This document shows, piece by piece, positions 16,241 to 24,971 of a stretch of 43,155 nucleotides of DNA (its first letter is position 1; the number at the start of each line of letters is the position of its first letter). The DNA comes from Tissierellia bacterium (GTDB lineage Bacteria > Bacillota > Clostridia > Tissierellales > Peptoniphilaceae), in assembly GCA_012728295.1 (NCBI GenBank), contig JAAYFJ010000005.1, positions 1 to 43,155 on the forward strand, in the 5' to 3' direction. The notes beneath the pieces are model-generated. The model had not been told where the DNA came from, made no database searches, and saw only the letters and a program-made list of their open reading frames with translations. The translations under genes and the position numbers were made by a program.

Positions 16241-17324
16241 ATATAGTAATTAAGTTTAATAATATATCTCCTAGCAAGTCAGCCAAGATTTCCCAAAGAA
16301 ATAATAATATGATTACCCAAGTTGAAATTAAACTAAAATAGGTTCCAATATCTCCAGGAACATGGTCAGCAATTGTAACTCTGTTATTTATTTCAGCATT
16401 TATTATAGGCCTTTCACCTTGGAAATATTGGACATTACCTTGGTATTGCAACTGATTCCCATAGTTCTGAATATTCCAGTAGTTCGCCTCATGATTTCGA
16501 TTACCTAACTCTTTCCATTCCCTTTTTCTTTTTATTGAAAAAATAAAATAAATAAACAGCGCTACCCCGAGAATGGCAAAAATTAATACTTCTAATAACA
16601 AGTATATAGACAACACATCGCCCATATCCTCCATAACAGGAAACATAATATCATTTACTATAGTTGCATATAAATTATTTATTATATGAAGTAATATTGG
16701 CGCCCATATAGATCCTGTTTCAATCATCAAATACGCTAACCACATTCCAAGAATTGTGGCATATACAGCCTGAAACAGGTTCCCATGCATCATTCCAAAG
16801 ATAATTCCTGATACTACTATGGCCAGAGTTTTGCTATACCTCTTAAGAGTTCCCACTATAACGCCACGATATATTATTTCTTCAACAAAAGGTGCTACTA
16901 TTACAGTATAAAAAGTAAGGACATAGTAGTCCCCTATGCCTGGCCCTTCATCTGGATAGTTAGTAAACATCGATAAGCCTAATTCAGATAATCTGCTTTC
17001 AAGTCCTTCCATAAGGGGACCGGATATAGAATTAATCGCTAGTGTTATTATAATAGCCGCAATAAACTCTTTACCACTTAAGCCTACTCCATTTAATAGC
17101 GAACCTAATCCCCCTCTTTTATTAAAGTAAATATAAATGGGAATAAATTGTATCGCAACCATAAAAATGGAGATGGTTCCTGCAAAGTTTTCTGATGGAT
17201 TATCTATTCCTAATTCATCCATAATTGCAGTCGCTCCTACTGCGGCTACACTCAAAAGAATATAACATAATAGCAGGGTTAAATTCATGGACTTCCCTTC
17301 ATATTTTAGTTGCTTGTACCTCAT
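16239..17324 (-). CDS. CPBP-family intramembrane metalloprotease
   Basis: The 361-residue membrane protein has the three CPBP (CAAX protease/bacteriocin-processing) motifs: FVEEIIYRG with the Glu-Glu and Arg pair, FGMMHGN, and LLHIINNLYA, each in or next to a membrane segment. These residues form the glutamate-based active site in Rce1-type proteases. After the core there is a hydrophilic Asn/Gln/Tyr-rich linker (around residues 270-320) and one more hydrophobic stretch at the C-terminus, which most short CPBP proteins lack. GGGGGTG precedes the ATG at 17324; an ATG 12 codons later also has a ribosome binding site (GAAGGGAAG). The substrate is unknown; roles in peptide maturation or self-immunity are only family precedents. 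Confidence 0.88.
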   Translation of the reverse strand: MRYKQLKYEGKSMNLTLLLCYILLSVAAVGATAIMDELGIDNPSENFAGTISIFMVAIQFIPIYIYFNKRGGLGSLLNGVGLSGKEFIAAIIITLAINSISGPLMEGLESRLSELGLSMFTNYPDEGPGIGDYYVLTFYTVIVAPFVEEIIYRGVIVGTLKRYSKTLAIVVSGIIFGMMHGNLFQAVYATILGMWLAYLMIETGSIWAPILLHIINNLYATIVNDIMFPVMEDMGDVLSIYLLLEVLIFAILGVALFIYFIFSIKRKREWKELGNRNHEANYWNIQNYGNQLQYQGNVQYFQGERPIINAEINNRVTIADHVPGDIGTYFSLISTWVIILLFLWEILADLLGDILLNLITI

Positions 17325-17347
17325 TGCTCACCCCCATGGATATAAAA

Positions 17348-17375
17348 AATCGCCGGATGTTCCAGTCCGGCGATT
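17348..17375 (-). terminator. Terminator of rplM-rpsI
   Basis: A 10-bp stem AATCGCCGGA/TCCGGCGATT with an eight-base loop is followed on the minus strand by TTTTATA, six bases past the rpsI stop. Confidence 0.92.
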
Positions 17376-17380
17376 GCATG

Positions 17381-17773
17381 TTAACGTTTAGAGAATTGTG
17401 GAGATTTACGAGCTTTTTTAAGTCCGTATTTCTTACGCTCTTTTTCGCGGCTATCTCTAGTTAAGAAGCCTGCACTCTTTAACACCGGTCTTAGTTCCGG
17501 GTCTGCTTCTAGTAGTGCACGGGAAATTCCGTGTCTGATGGCTCCAGCTTGTCCTTGGAATCCACCACCTTCTACTTTAGCAATAACGTCATAGTCACTT
17601 AGCAAGTTGGTAATAGTCAATGGAGTTTTTACCAAAACGCGTAGTGTTTCATAATTAAAATAATCTTCTATAGAACGATCGTTTACTGTGATCACACCAT
17701 TGCCGGGGATTAGACGTACTCTGGCAATGGAGGTCTTACGGCGACCGGTTCCTCTGTATTGTACATTAGCCAA
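17381..17773 (-). CDS. rpsI: 30S ribosomal protein S9
   Basis: S9 sits in the head of the small subunit and its C-terminal tail touches tRNA in the P site. The 130-residue protein has the N-terminal [15 protein letters not shown] and the family's C-terminal tail ending [12 protein letters not shown]. It follows rplM by 15 bases, the universal L13-S9 pair. Confidence 0.98.
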   Translation of the reverse strand: MANVQYRGTGRRKTSIARVRLIPGNGVITVNDRSIEDYFNYETLRVLVKTPLTITNLLSDYDVIAKVEGGGFQGQAGAIRHGISRALLEADPELRPVLKSAGFLTRDSREKERKKYGLKKARKSPQFSKR

Positions 17774-17788
17774 TGTCAGTCCTCCTTA

Positions 17789-18217
17789 TTATAACTCGAA
17801 TACTTCCGGCTGTTGAGCTTCGTGGGGATGCTCTGAACCTGCATAAACTTTTAGTTTGCGGTACATTTGTCTTCCCAAGCTGTTTTTAGGAAGCATTCCC
17901 TTTACAGCCAACTCAATAACACGATCAGGGTGTTTTTCTCTCAATTGTTCGTATTGAACTTCTTTCAATCCACCTGCATAACCAGTGTGATAACGATAAT
18001 ACTTTTGTTCCCACTTTCTTCCGGTTAACTTCACCTTGTCAGCGTTGACGACAATTACATGGTCGCCCGTATCCAGGTGAGGTGTGTAGATGGGCTTTCT
18101 CTTGCCCTGAAGAATCATAGCAACTTCAGTAGCTAAACGTCCCAACGGTTTGTCAGTTGCGTCAATAACATACCATTTGCGTTCAATCTCTGATGCTTTA
18201 GCCATATAGCAATTCAT
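17789..18217 (-). CDS. rplM: 50S ribosomal protein L13
   Basis: L13 is an early-assembling large-subunit protein. The 142-residue sequence contains [20 protein letters not shown] and the [21 protein letters not shown] block. The ATG at 18217 is nine bases after GGGAGGG, so I keep the four extra residues before [11 protein letters not shown]. It heads a two-gene operon with rpsI behind a strong promoter and a short leader. Confidence 0.98.
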   Translation of the reverse strand: MNCYMAKASEIERKWYVIDATDKPLGRLATEVAMILQGKRKPIYTPHLDTGDHVIVVNADKVKLTGRKWEQKYYRYHTGYAGGLKEVQYEQLREKHPDRVIELAVKGMLPKNSLGRQMYRKLKVYAGSEHPHEAQQPEVFEL

Positions 18218-18235
18218 TTACGTATTCCCTCCCTT

Positions 18236-18290
18236 TATTTTTGATTCGGGTCCATGAAAAGGTTCCGGGTCTTTTCTGAACACTCTAAAG
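18236..18290 (-). promoter_or_regulatory. Candidate L13-type ribosomal leader
   Basis: Between the promoter and the rplM ribosome binding site the transcript reads GAAAAGACCCGGAACCTTTTC, which forms a GAAAAG/CTTTTC hairpin, and then repeats GACCCG in GGACCCGAATC. Firmicutes rplM leaders are known to carry an autoregulatory structure (Rfam L13_leader); whether this one matches that model needs a covariance search. Confidence 0.5.
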
Positions 18291-18291
18291 T

Positions 18292-18320
18292 ATTTTATTA
18301 CACAACCCTCGTGATGTCAA
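18292..18320 (-). promoter_or_regulatory. Strong sigma-A promoter of rplM-rpsI
   Basis: A perfect TTGACA (18315-18320) and TAAAAT (18292-18297) are 17 bases apart. Confidence 0.88.
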
Positions 18321-18486
18321 GGAAACAAACGGTTTTTGTTGTACTATTTAGCAATTATTTTATTAATAGCTAATATTGTTCATAATTCCTTATTATTCGT
18401 GCTGTAGCAACTTGTTATACTATTATGTCAATATCACTACGGTAGTATTAGATTAACAAATAACCAGAGCAAGTGGTATTTGCTCT
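18321..18486 (-). terminator. Intergenic region with a terminator of the lipoprotein gene
   Basis: The only clear element is AGAGCAA/TTGCTCT (18466-18486), a 7-bp stem with a seven-base loop, 69 bases past the lipoprotein stop. T-rich sequence follows on the plus strand (TATTTTCTC) and less so on the minus (GGTTATTTG). The rest, 18321-18465, is AT-rich with nothing I can identify. Confidence 0.4.
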
Positions 18487-18554
18487 TATTTTCTCATCTT
18501 AATATGTGTGTTCAGGTTCATATTTATCAAAGCATTTCTTATGCGTCTCTTTAT

Positions 18555-19556
18555 CTATTTCTTCCTTATTCCATGTAATATCATCTGGGTAGTCGCATCT
18601 TCAAATGCGCTGATTTCATCAAATTTACTACTAATACTTCCAATTTGTATTTTAAGAAGATTAGCTCCTTCTGATTTCTCTCCATAATATGTTAATATAA
18701 CCACCTCGTTCCCCAAGCTTTCACTATTATATGCAAAAGCTTTTGTTTCAAATCCCATGATGCTATCTGCCTTCACTTCTTTATAAGCACTATAAGTCTC
18801 TTTCATCTTATCAAAATGTTCCTGAAAAGTTTCATCCAAGGGCAAGTTCTCTTCAACTATACCTATAGTATATTCTTCCCCACCAGGCAATTTCCCTTCT
18901 AGTTGAACTCCTCCAAACATCATATCACTAGCTACAAATCCATCTGGGGCATCAATGATAAGGTTGCCATATTCTACTACACCTTCCGAATCTGCTGCAC
19001 CATCGGTTTTTAATGACTTTATGGTCTTTAACTCAGCGTTTATTTTAGGAATCAGCACGATTTGGACATTTACCATATCCTCAGCTTCTTCTGGCAGATA
19101 TTTTAAATCACCTTCGCTCATATATTGAAATTTAGCTTTAGATAATTCATATTTTCCATCTCCAATACCTTCTACTACAATTTTATCTTCTTTTGGAGTA
19201 ATGGTGAATTCCGTGACTGTAAATAGTTCCATTTCCTCTAATACTGCCTTATAAGAACCTCCATGCTCCTTTAGCTTACCTTTCCCAACTTGCATACTAT
19301 AGCTGGTCATTGAATTATCAATTTTTTCTAAAATCATTCCCGGCACATAATAGAAAATAGTTTCATCGTCAAAGACAGCAACATACAAACCAGTGCTCTC
19401 CTCCATCCACTCTCCTCTAATAGTGTCCAAATTCATATTTTTGATCTGTTCATTACCACTTCCTGAATCTATTGGCACTTCGTCCTTGCCTTGACACCCC
19501 ACTTGTAATAGCATTGCTATAAAAAGGATACTAATAACATAGTACAGCTTTTTCAT
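18555..19556 (-). CDS. Uncharacterized lipoprotein
   Basis: A 333-residue protein with a lipoprotein signal (MKKLYYVISILFIAM, lipobox LQVGC at Cys21) followed by an acidic, serine/glycine linker. Residues of about 45-145 form a repeated-strand-looking region (RGEWMEESTGLYVAVFDDETIFYY) like a small beta domain that measures or binds something at the surface. The second half (from about 195) has the phrases YGNLIIDAPDGFVAS and FDKMKETYSAYKEV, reminiscent of lipoproteins with a PsbP/DUF-type fold, but I do not recognise a family. GGAGGCG precedes the ATG. It lies alone between rplM-rpsI and the symporter, each side closed by a terminator-like hairpin. Confidence 0.85.
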   Translation of the reverse strand: MKKLYYVISILFIAMLLQVGCQGKDEVPIDSGSGNEQIKNMNLDTIRGEWMEESTGLYVAVFDDETIFYYVPGMILEKIDNSMTSYSMQVGKGKLKEHGGSYKAVLEEMELFTVTEFTITPKEDKIVVEGIGDGKYELSKAKFQYMSEGDLKYLPEEAEDMVNVQIVLIPKINAELKTIKSLKTDGAADSEGVVEYGNLIIDAPDGFVASDMMFGGVQLEGKLPGGEEYTIGIVEENLPLDETFQEHFDKMKETYSAYKEVKADSIMGFETKAFAYNSESLGNEVVILTYYGEKSEGANLLKIQIGSISSKFDEISAFEDATTQMILHGIRKK

Positions 19557-19632
19557 TTTGTCGCCTCCACAGTTTTATTATGTAACCGATTCTAAACTTA
19601 TAATAATATATACTTGCATTATTGTCTAATTC

Positions 19633-19663
19633 AAAAGGAGATGCGCAAAGCACATCTCCTTTT
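19633..19663 (-). terminator. Terminator of the dicarboxylate/amino-acid symporter
   Basis: An 11-bp stem AAAAGGAGATG/CATCTCCTTTT with a nine-base loop lies 11 bases past the stop. Confidence 0.85.
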
Positions 19664-19674
19664 TAGTCTAATTA

Positions 19675-20907
19675 TTAAGCTGCTGTTTTTTCCTTAACAT
19701 CATCAATTCCACCTTCGCCTCTGCCTACTACTACTGCACAACATGCATCTCCAGTAATATTAACTGTAGTTCTCATCATGTCCAAAATTCTATCGATACC
19801 GGCAATAAGGGCAATTCCTTCTAGAGGCAATCCTACTGAGGTCAAGACAAGCGTAAGCATAATCAGCCCAGCTCCTGGCACTCCTGCTGTTCCAATAGAC
19901 GCCAATGTCGCTGTCAATACAACTGTCAACATTGCATTAAAAGACATCGGAATTCCATAAACCTGTGCGATAAATAACGTACACACGCCTAGATATATTG
20001 CAGTTCCATCCATGTTTATTGTCGCGCCTAGTGGTAATACGAAGCTAGCTACTTCTTTCTTTACACCTAGTTCCTCCTCAACACACTTCATGTTTACAGG
20101 CAGCGTTCCTGATGAACTGGCTGTAGTAAATGCAACTGCCATTGCAGGAAACATGGCTTTGAAAAACCTTATAGGTGAAATTTTCCCAAATGTTGCTGCA
20201 GATGCAGAATAAATAATGGCCATGTGCATTATGCTTGCAATATATGCCGCTGCTATGACTTTTATCAACGGGAATAATACTTGTGGTCCATTTACAGCAA
20301 CAACTGGTGTTATAAGCGCAAATACTCCGTATGGAGCCAACTTCATTATCGCTGCTGTAATAGCATACATAGTTTCTGCTAAAGAATCAATAATTCCTGC
20401 AAGGTTCTTGCCTTTTTCTCCTATGACTAAAAGACCTGAACCCAAGATAATAGAAAATGTAATAATTTGGAGCATTTCTCCATCAGCCATGGCTTTAATA
20501 GGATTAGTTGGAACTACGTTTAACAAAACATCAACTATTGATGGCGTCTCTTTTACTTCTGCTACCAACTCTTCTACAGGCAGAGTAAAGTTCGCTCCTA
20601 CTTTAATAATTGATGCCACTAATAATCCTAAGCTCACTGCAAACGCAGTAGTTACCATATAAAAAACCATGGTTTTTCCACCAATTCTTCCCAGCTTTTT
20701 TATATCACCAAGACCATATACTCCCCCAACTAATGAGGCGAACACCAACGGAACGATAATTAGTTTTATCAGATTCAAAAACAGGGTTCCAAAAGGCTTA
20801 ATAAAATCAGTGGCAATATTAGCATTGCTCTGCAATGCGATGCCCACTACAACACCTAAAATAAGACCAATTAAGATTTGAATAGATAATGACAGCTTTT
20901 TCTTCAT
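19675..20907 (-). CDS. Dicarboxylate/amino-acid:cation symporter (DAACS; GltP/GltT type)
   Basis: The 410-residue carrier belongs to the glutamate transporter-homologue fold, importing glutamate, aspartate or C4-dicarboxylates with Na+ or H+. Visible signatures are the serine-rich hairpin loop TTASSSGTLPVNMKC, the segment-7 PLGATINMDGTAIYLG motif, the second hairpin AGVPGAGLIML, and segment 8 with DRILDMMRTTVNITGDACCAVVV. The Arg-Thr pattern MMRTTVNITGD differs little between glutamate and neutral amino-acid carriers, so I do not fix the substrate. It is a single-gene unit with an extended -10 promoter and its own terminator, placed between truA and rplM where many Firmicutes have no gene. 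Confidence 0.92.
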   Translation of the reverse strand: MKKKLSLSIQILIGLILGVVVGIALQSNANIATDFIKPFGTLFLNLIKLIIVPLVFASLVGGVYGLGDIKKLGRIGGKTMVFYMVTTAFAVSLGLLVASIIKVGANFTLPVEELVAEVKETPSIVDVLLNVVPTNPIKAMADGEMLQIITFSIILGSGLLVIGEKGKNLAGIIDSLAETMYAITAAIMKLAPYGVFALITPVVAVNGPQVLFPLIKVIAAAYIASIMHMAIIYSASAATFGKISPIRFFKAMFPAMAVAFTTASSSGTLPVNMKCVEEELGVKKEVASFVLPLGATINMDGTAIYLGVCTLFIAQVYGIPMSFNAMLTVVLTATLASIGTAGVPGAGLIMLTLVLTSVGLPLEGIALIAGIDRILDMMRTTVNITGDACCAVVVGRGEGGIDDVKEKTAA

Positions 20908-20933
20908 TCTTTCTCTCCTTTATAGTTTTTTGT

Positions 20934-20942
20934 ATTATACCA
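20934..20942 (-). promoter_or_regulatory. Extended -10 promoter of the symporter gene
   Basis: TGGTATAAT lies 27 bases before the start codon. No good -35 is seen at 16-18 bases. Confidence 0.6.
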
Positions 20943-21001
20943 TGCTAATGTAATAAAGTCTATAATAATTAAAAAACGTAATTTTAGTCTATAAAATAAC
21001 A

Positions 21002-21041
21002 AACCCCATATAGGCTTATAGTTAAGCTAACAACAGGGGTT
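21002..21041 (-). terminator. Terminator after truA
   Basis: AACCCC/GGGGTT closes a longer imperfect stem that includes AGGCTTA and TTAAGCT. GTTATTTTATAG follows on the minus strand. Confidence 0.65.
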
Positions 21042-21113
21042 CATTTGTTTTGTCTTGTCTCTAGTTTTGTATAAAAAAACATTGTTTTGCTAGTCAAATC
21101 ACAGTCTTAGGTG

Positions 21114-21848
21114 TTAATAATATATCTCCATTAAGCATAGGCCGTGGGCTGGTGCAGTCAACCCAGCCTTAGATCTCTTTCCACTTTCCATGGCAGTTAC
21201 CAATGAGTTTTCATGTATCTTGCCTCTACCTATATCAATGGCAGTTCCAGAAATTATTCGTATCATATGTTTTAAAAAGCTCTTCCCTTTGAAGTCCATT
21301 GTAATAATAGGGCCTTTACGTGATACTTCAATGGCATCCAATCGTCTTATAGTAGTATGAACGGCTGCTCGATTTCCCATAAAAGCTTTAAAGTCGTGCT
21401 CTCCTATTAACGGCTCTATGGCTGCTTGCATCTTTTCTATATCTAGTTTATGGTGCACTAATGCCATTGTATTCCTATATAGCGGATTCATTACCCGGCC
21501 TTCAAATATAGTGTATCTATACCATTTTCCTTTTGCTGAAAACCTGCTATGGAAGTCGTCACTTACTTGCTCTGCTTTTATTACCGCTAAATCATCAGGT
21601 GTATAGTAGTTAATTACCCTTGGTAAATTACCAAGATCTATTGTTGTATTTGTTTTGAAATTTGCCACTTGCCCCATAGCATGGACTCCACCGTCGGTTC
21701 TACCAGCACCATATAGGGTAATATCGTGCCCCACAGCTTTGCTAATAGCTTTATTTAAGGTCTCCTCTATGGTTTTCTTGCCCGGCTGATATTGCCAACC
21801 TCTATATGCTGTTCCATCATATTGTATGGTTAATTTGATATTTCTCAT
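21114..21848 (-). CDS. truA: tRNA pseudouridine(38-40) synthase TruA
   Basis: TruA isomerizes uridines 38-40 in the anticodon arm of many tRNAs. The 244-residue enzyme has the catalytic-Asp motif GAGRTDGGVHAMGQ near residue 52, the N-terminal YDGTAYRGWQYQ block, and the C-terminal FKGKSFLKHMIRIISG segment. Its start overlaps the ecfT stop by four bases (ATGA), and the ecfA1-ecfA2-ecfT-truA order is the one seen downstream of ribosomal operons throughout Firmicutes. Confidence 0.97.
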   Translation of the reverse strand: MRNIKLTIQYDGTAYRGWQYQPGKKTIEETLNKAISKAVGHDITLYGAGRTDGGVHAMGQVANFKTNTTIDLGNLPRVINYYTPDDLAVIKAEQVSDDFHSRFSAKGKWYRYTIFEGRVMNPLYRNTMALVHHKLDIEKMQAAIEPLIGEHDFKAFMGNRAAVHTTIRRLDAIEVSRKGPIITMDFKGKSFLKHMIRIISGTAIDIGRGKIHENSLVTAMESGKRSKAGLTAPAHGLCLMEIYY

Positions 21849-22648
21849 TTTAATATATACCTGGTTGCTATTATTAATCCAAAAAATAGAAACCCTATTG
21901 CTAATACAATATAATCTGATTTCTCCATATTTAGCTCATGTAACTTTGTTCTGCCTTCTGCTCCTCTATAGCAACGAGCTTCCATAGCCACAGCCAAATC
22001 ATCGGCTCGTCTGAAAGCATTTATAAATAACGGTACCAACAGTGGTACTAAGTTCATGGCTCTTTTGACTATGTTTCCCGACTCAAAATCTGCTCCTCTA
22101 GCCGTTTGAGCTTTCATAATTTTGTCAGTTTCTTCCAATAGTGTGGGAATAAATCTAAGTGCAATAGTCATCATCATTGCCAATTCATGGGCTGGAAATC
22201 CAATCTTAGCCAAAGGGTTAAACAAGCTTTCTATTCCATCTGTTAATGAAATTGGCGATGTGGTAAGAGTCAACAAGGAAGCGCCCATAATTAACAATAG
22301 CAATCTTATAGCCAAGAAAGATGCCTCAACTACTCCGTTTTTGCTCACTACAAAAGAACCTATTTGAAACAACGGCTCTCCTTTGGTAAAGATTACATTA
22401 ATAATAAAAGTAATTAGTATTATCCACCTTAAAGGCTTAATTCCCTTTAAAATTATTTTTATAGGTAATCTAGAGACTACAATTGTCGTTATAACATATG
22501 CAAATGGCAATAAAAACACAATAAACTTATCTACAAAAAATAAGCTTATTATAAACATTATTGCTATGGTAATTTTAACTCTAGGGTCCAACTTGTGTAC
22601 CAATGTGGTTCCAGGGAAGTATTGACCGATAGTAATGTCTTTAAGCAT
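21845..22648 (-). CDS. ecfT: ECF transporter transmembrane subunit EcfT
   Basis: EcfT is the scaffold that links vitamin-binding S components to the two ATPases. The 267-residue protein has several hydrophobic segments and the two coupling-helix motifs of the family: TARGADF and EARCYRGAEG, which dock in the ATPase grooves. It overlaps ecfA2 by eight bases and truA by four, indicating one operon. As a chromosomal housekeeping copy not tied to one S component, it should serve RibU and the TudS-linked S component in this window as well as others. Confidence 0.95.
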   Translation of the reverse strand: MLKDITIGQYFPGTTLVHKLDPRVKITIAIMFIISLFFVDKFIVFLLPFAYVITTIVVSRLPIKIILKGIKPLRWIILITFIINVIFTKGEPLFQIGSFVVSKNGVVEASFLAIRLLLLIMGASLLTLTTSPISLTDGIESLFNPLAKIGFPAHELAMMMTIALRFIPTLLEETDKIMKAQTARGADFESGNIVKRAMNLVPLLVPLFINAFRRADDLAVAMEARCYRGAEGRTKLHELNMEKSDYIVLAIGFLFFGLIIATRYILK

Positions 22649-23501
22649 GCCTTTTCCTCAATTCTTCCAATAATACTTCCACAGCATCATCTACTGTGAT
22701 GACGTCTGTGCGAACATCATGTCCTGATTCCTTATACGCTCTCATAAATCTCGTTATCTCAGGAATACCTAGCCCCATTTTTTCTAATTCTTCTACCCTG
22801 TTAAATATCTGTCTAGGTTTATCGTCCATCACTAATCTACCTTTGTCCATTACCAATATTCTATTTACCACCCTTGCTATATCCTCCATAGAGTGGCTAA
22901 CTAATATTATGGTAATCCCTGTTTTTTTGTATATTGAAGTTATTTCAGAAAGAATCTCATCTCTTCCCACAGGGTCTAAACCAGCTGTAGGCTCGTCTAA
23001 AACAAGCACATCTGGTTTCATAGCTAATACCCCAGCTATGGCTACTCTTCTCTTTTGCCCGCCGGATAACTCAAATGGGGACCTGTCTTTTAACTCTTTA
23101 TAATCCAATCTAACCTGTTCCATAGCTTCAACGACACGTTCTTTTGTTCCTTCTTCGTTTAAGCCCAAATTAACCGGTCCAAAGGCTATATCTTTATATA
23201 CCGTTTCTTCAAATAATTGATGTTCCGGGTATTGAAATACTAATCCAACTTTTTGTCTGATGTTGGCAAGGCTAATACCTTTTGTAGAGGTATCAATGCC
23301 ATCTATAATAACTTTTCCTGATGTGGGTAGCATTAGTCCATTTAAATGTTGTACCAGAGTAGATTTCCCAGAACCCGTATGACCAATAATTCCAATAAAC
23401 TCCCCTTTATCCACTGATAAATTAATTTCTTTTAGTGCATGGGACATAAAGGGAGTCCCCTGATTATATATATGAGATACATTTACAAGTTCCATTAGCA
23501 T
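22641..23501 (-). CDS. ecfA2: ECF transporter ATPase EcfA2
   Basis: The 286-residue ATPase has Walker [10 protein letters not shown] near residue 40, signature [13 protein letters not shown], Walker [13 protein letters not shown] and the switch His in VSHSMED. It pairs with EcfA1 to power uptake. Two start codons are possible (ATG 23501 or ATG 23495); both overlap the end of ecfA1, and GGTGG lies upstream. Confidence 0.96.
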   Translation of the reverse strand: MLMELVNVSHIYNQGTPFMSHALKEINLSVDKGEFIGIIGHTGSGKSTLVQHLNGLMLPTSGKVIIDGIDTSTKGISLANIRQKVGLVFQYPEHQLFEETVYKDIAFGPVNLGLNEEGTKERVVEAMEQVRLDYKELKDRSPFELSGGQKRRVAIAGVLAMKPDVLVLDEPTAGLDPVGRDEILSEITSIYKKTGITIILVSHSMEDIARVVNRILVMDKGRLVMDDKPRQIFNRVEELEKMGLGIPEITRFMRAYKESGHDVRTDVITVDDAVEVLLEELRKRHA

Positions 23502-24328
23502 AGGGCATCCACCAACTCTTTCACTGTTAATATATCTCCTGGTAAATCGTATCCTCGTTTTCTCAATCGATATACTAACTCCGTAACCTGTGGCACATCC
23601 AATCCATATGCTTTCATTCTCTCAACTTGACTAAAGACTTCCTTTGGCGTACCATCATTAAGCATTTTACCGTCTTCTAATACCACAACCCTCTCAGCTT
23701 GAACCGCTTCATCCATATAGTGAGTTATTATTACTATGGTTTTATTCTGTTCTTTGTGTAACCTATTTATAGTTTCCATAACTTCTTTACGACCTACGGG
23801 ATCCAACATAGCTGTAGGTTCATCTAAAATAATACAATCTGGATTCATAGCTAAAATTCCAGCTATGGCAACTCTTTGTTTTTGACCTCCTGACAGCAGA
23901 TGTGGAACGTGCATTGCATAATCTTCCATCTCTACCATTTTAAGAGCCCATTCTACCCTGTCTCTTAATTCAGGCATTGGTATTCCAAGGTTTTCTGCAC
24001 CAAAAGCCACGTCCTCTTCCACTATTGTAGCTACTATTTGGTTGTCAGGATTTTGAAAAACCATTCCTGCTTTTTTTCTAATATCCCAAATTAAGTTCTC
24101 ATCTCTAGTATCCATACCGTCTACTAAGATCCTTCCCTCTGTTGGAACCAATAATCCGTTCAACATTCTGGCTAAAGTTGATTTCCCCGAGCCATTATGT
24201 CCTAATACAGCGATGAATTGCCCCCTGGGAACGGAAAAATTCACGTGATCTATTGCACGCAAAACTCCCTTCCCATAATTGGAAGGGTAATCTAATACTA
24301 CATCCTCAATTTTTAGCATGTCTGTCAT
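23495..24328 (-). CDS. ecfA1: ECF transporter ATPase EcfA1
   Basis: The 277-residue partner ATPase has Walker [10 protein letters not shown], signature [13 protein letters not shown], Walker [13 protein letters not shown] and switch His in IITHYMDEA. In many EcfA1 proteins the Walker B region carries this TAMLDP variant, opposite TAGLDP in EcfA2, which helps assign the two. It is first in the ecfA1-ecfA2-ecfT-truA operon; a GGCGG-type ribosome binding site precedes the ATG. Confidence 0.96.
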   Translation of the reverse strand: MTDMLKIEDVVLDYPSNYGKGVLRAIDHVNFSVPRGQFIAVLGHNGSGKSTLARMLNGLLVPTEGRILVDGMDTRDENLIWDIRKKAGMVFQNPDNQIVATIVEEDVAFGAENLGIPMPELRDRVEWALKMVEMEDYAMHVPHLLSGGQKQRVAIAGILAMNPDCIILDEPTAMLDPVGRKEVMETINRLHKEQNKTIVIITHYMDEAVQAERVVVLEDGKMLNDGTPKEVFSQVERMKAYGLDVPQVTELVYRLRKRGYDLPGDILTVKELVDALC

Positions 24329-24357
24329 ATCTTTACCGCCTTTATAAACTTCTCTTT

Positions 24358-24386
24358 AATATAACATATATGGCTAGGATATACAA
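24358..24386 (-). promoter_or_regulatory. Promoter of ecfA1-ecfA2-ecfT-truA
   Basis: TTGTAT (24381-24386) and TATATT (24358-24363) are 17 bases apart, 29 bases before the ecfA1 start. Confidence 0.55.
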
Positions 24387-24448
24387 TACAGGCTTTAAGC
24401 CAATGATATTACTTTTTTACCAAGATTTATTTTGTTGTAAATAAAATT

Positions 24449-24474
24449 AATAACCCCTTTTATCAGGGGTTATT
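24449..24474 (-). terminator. Terminator of the ECF-S/TudS-like operon
   Basis: A 9-bp stem AATAACCCC/GGGGTTATT with an eight-base loop lies five bases past the stop of the TudS-like gene; AATTTTATTT follows. Confidence 0.85.
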
Positions 24475-24479
24475 ACCAT

Positions 24480-24971
24480 TTAATATTGAATAATCATTTT
24501 TTCTAGCTCTTTTATAAAACCATTGTTGTCTTTTTTATCTTGATATATTGTGGGCACATCTATTGTGGACAATTCTATACCATGTGTTTTTAATTCTTCA
24601 AATAACTCTTCCATAAAAATGCCTTGTTCTCCACTTATGCTACATGTTGGACTTTGTTCAATTCCAATTATTCCCATTATCTTATAGCCTTCTGACTTAT
24701 AATGCTTTATTATCTCTACTGTTTCCACAGCACATATATGGCATAAGGCTCTGTATTCTGTTGTACTATATTGCACCTTACTCATTGGCTCTCTGTTAAG
24801 CCCAAGTTGTTTGAACTCTGGACACGGAAGCTGGTGAACGCCTATTCCGTTTTCCATTATTGTGCTCACTATATCTCTATACGCTCCTTTTGCTCTGGCT
24901 AAGGGCTTTACTACAGAGTTCTGGTTCAGCACACAGTGTGAGACAAATAGTATTTTTTTGCTTCTATGCAT
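24480..24971 (-). CDS. TudS-related (DUF523-like) putative desulfidase
   Basis: The 163-residue protein resembles the DUF523/TudS family, in which three cysteines hold a [4Fe-4S] cluster that removes sulfur from thiouracil in the studied member. Cysteines sit in the matching places: SHCVLNQ (Cys13), LPCPE (Cys50) and SPTC (Cys110), with an extra CHIC pair at 77 and 80. I recall the C. difficile CD3072-like group as the closest type. Its start overlaps the stop of the upstream ECF S component by eight bases, so the two are probably made together; a linked importer suggests that the substrate is a scavenged sulfur-containing small molecule. The substrate itself is not known. Confidence 0.8.
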   Translation of the reverse strand: MHRSKKILFVSHCVLNQNSVVKPLARAKGAYRDIVSTIMENGIGVHQLPCPEFKQLGLNREPMSKVQYSTTEYRALCHICAVETVEIIKHYKSEGYKIMGIIGIEQSPTCSISGEQGIFMEELFEELKTHGIELSTIDVPTIYQDKKDNNGFIKELEKMIIQY

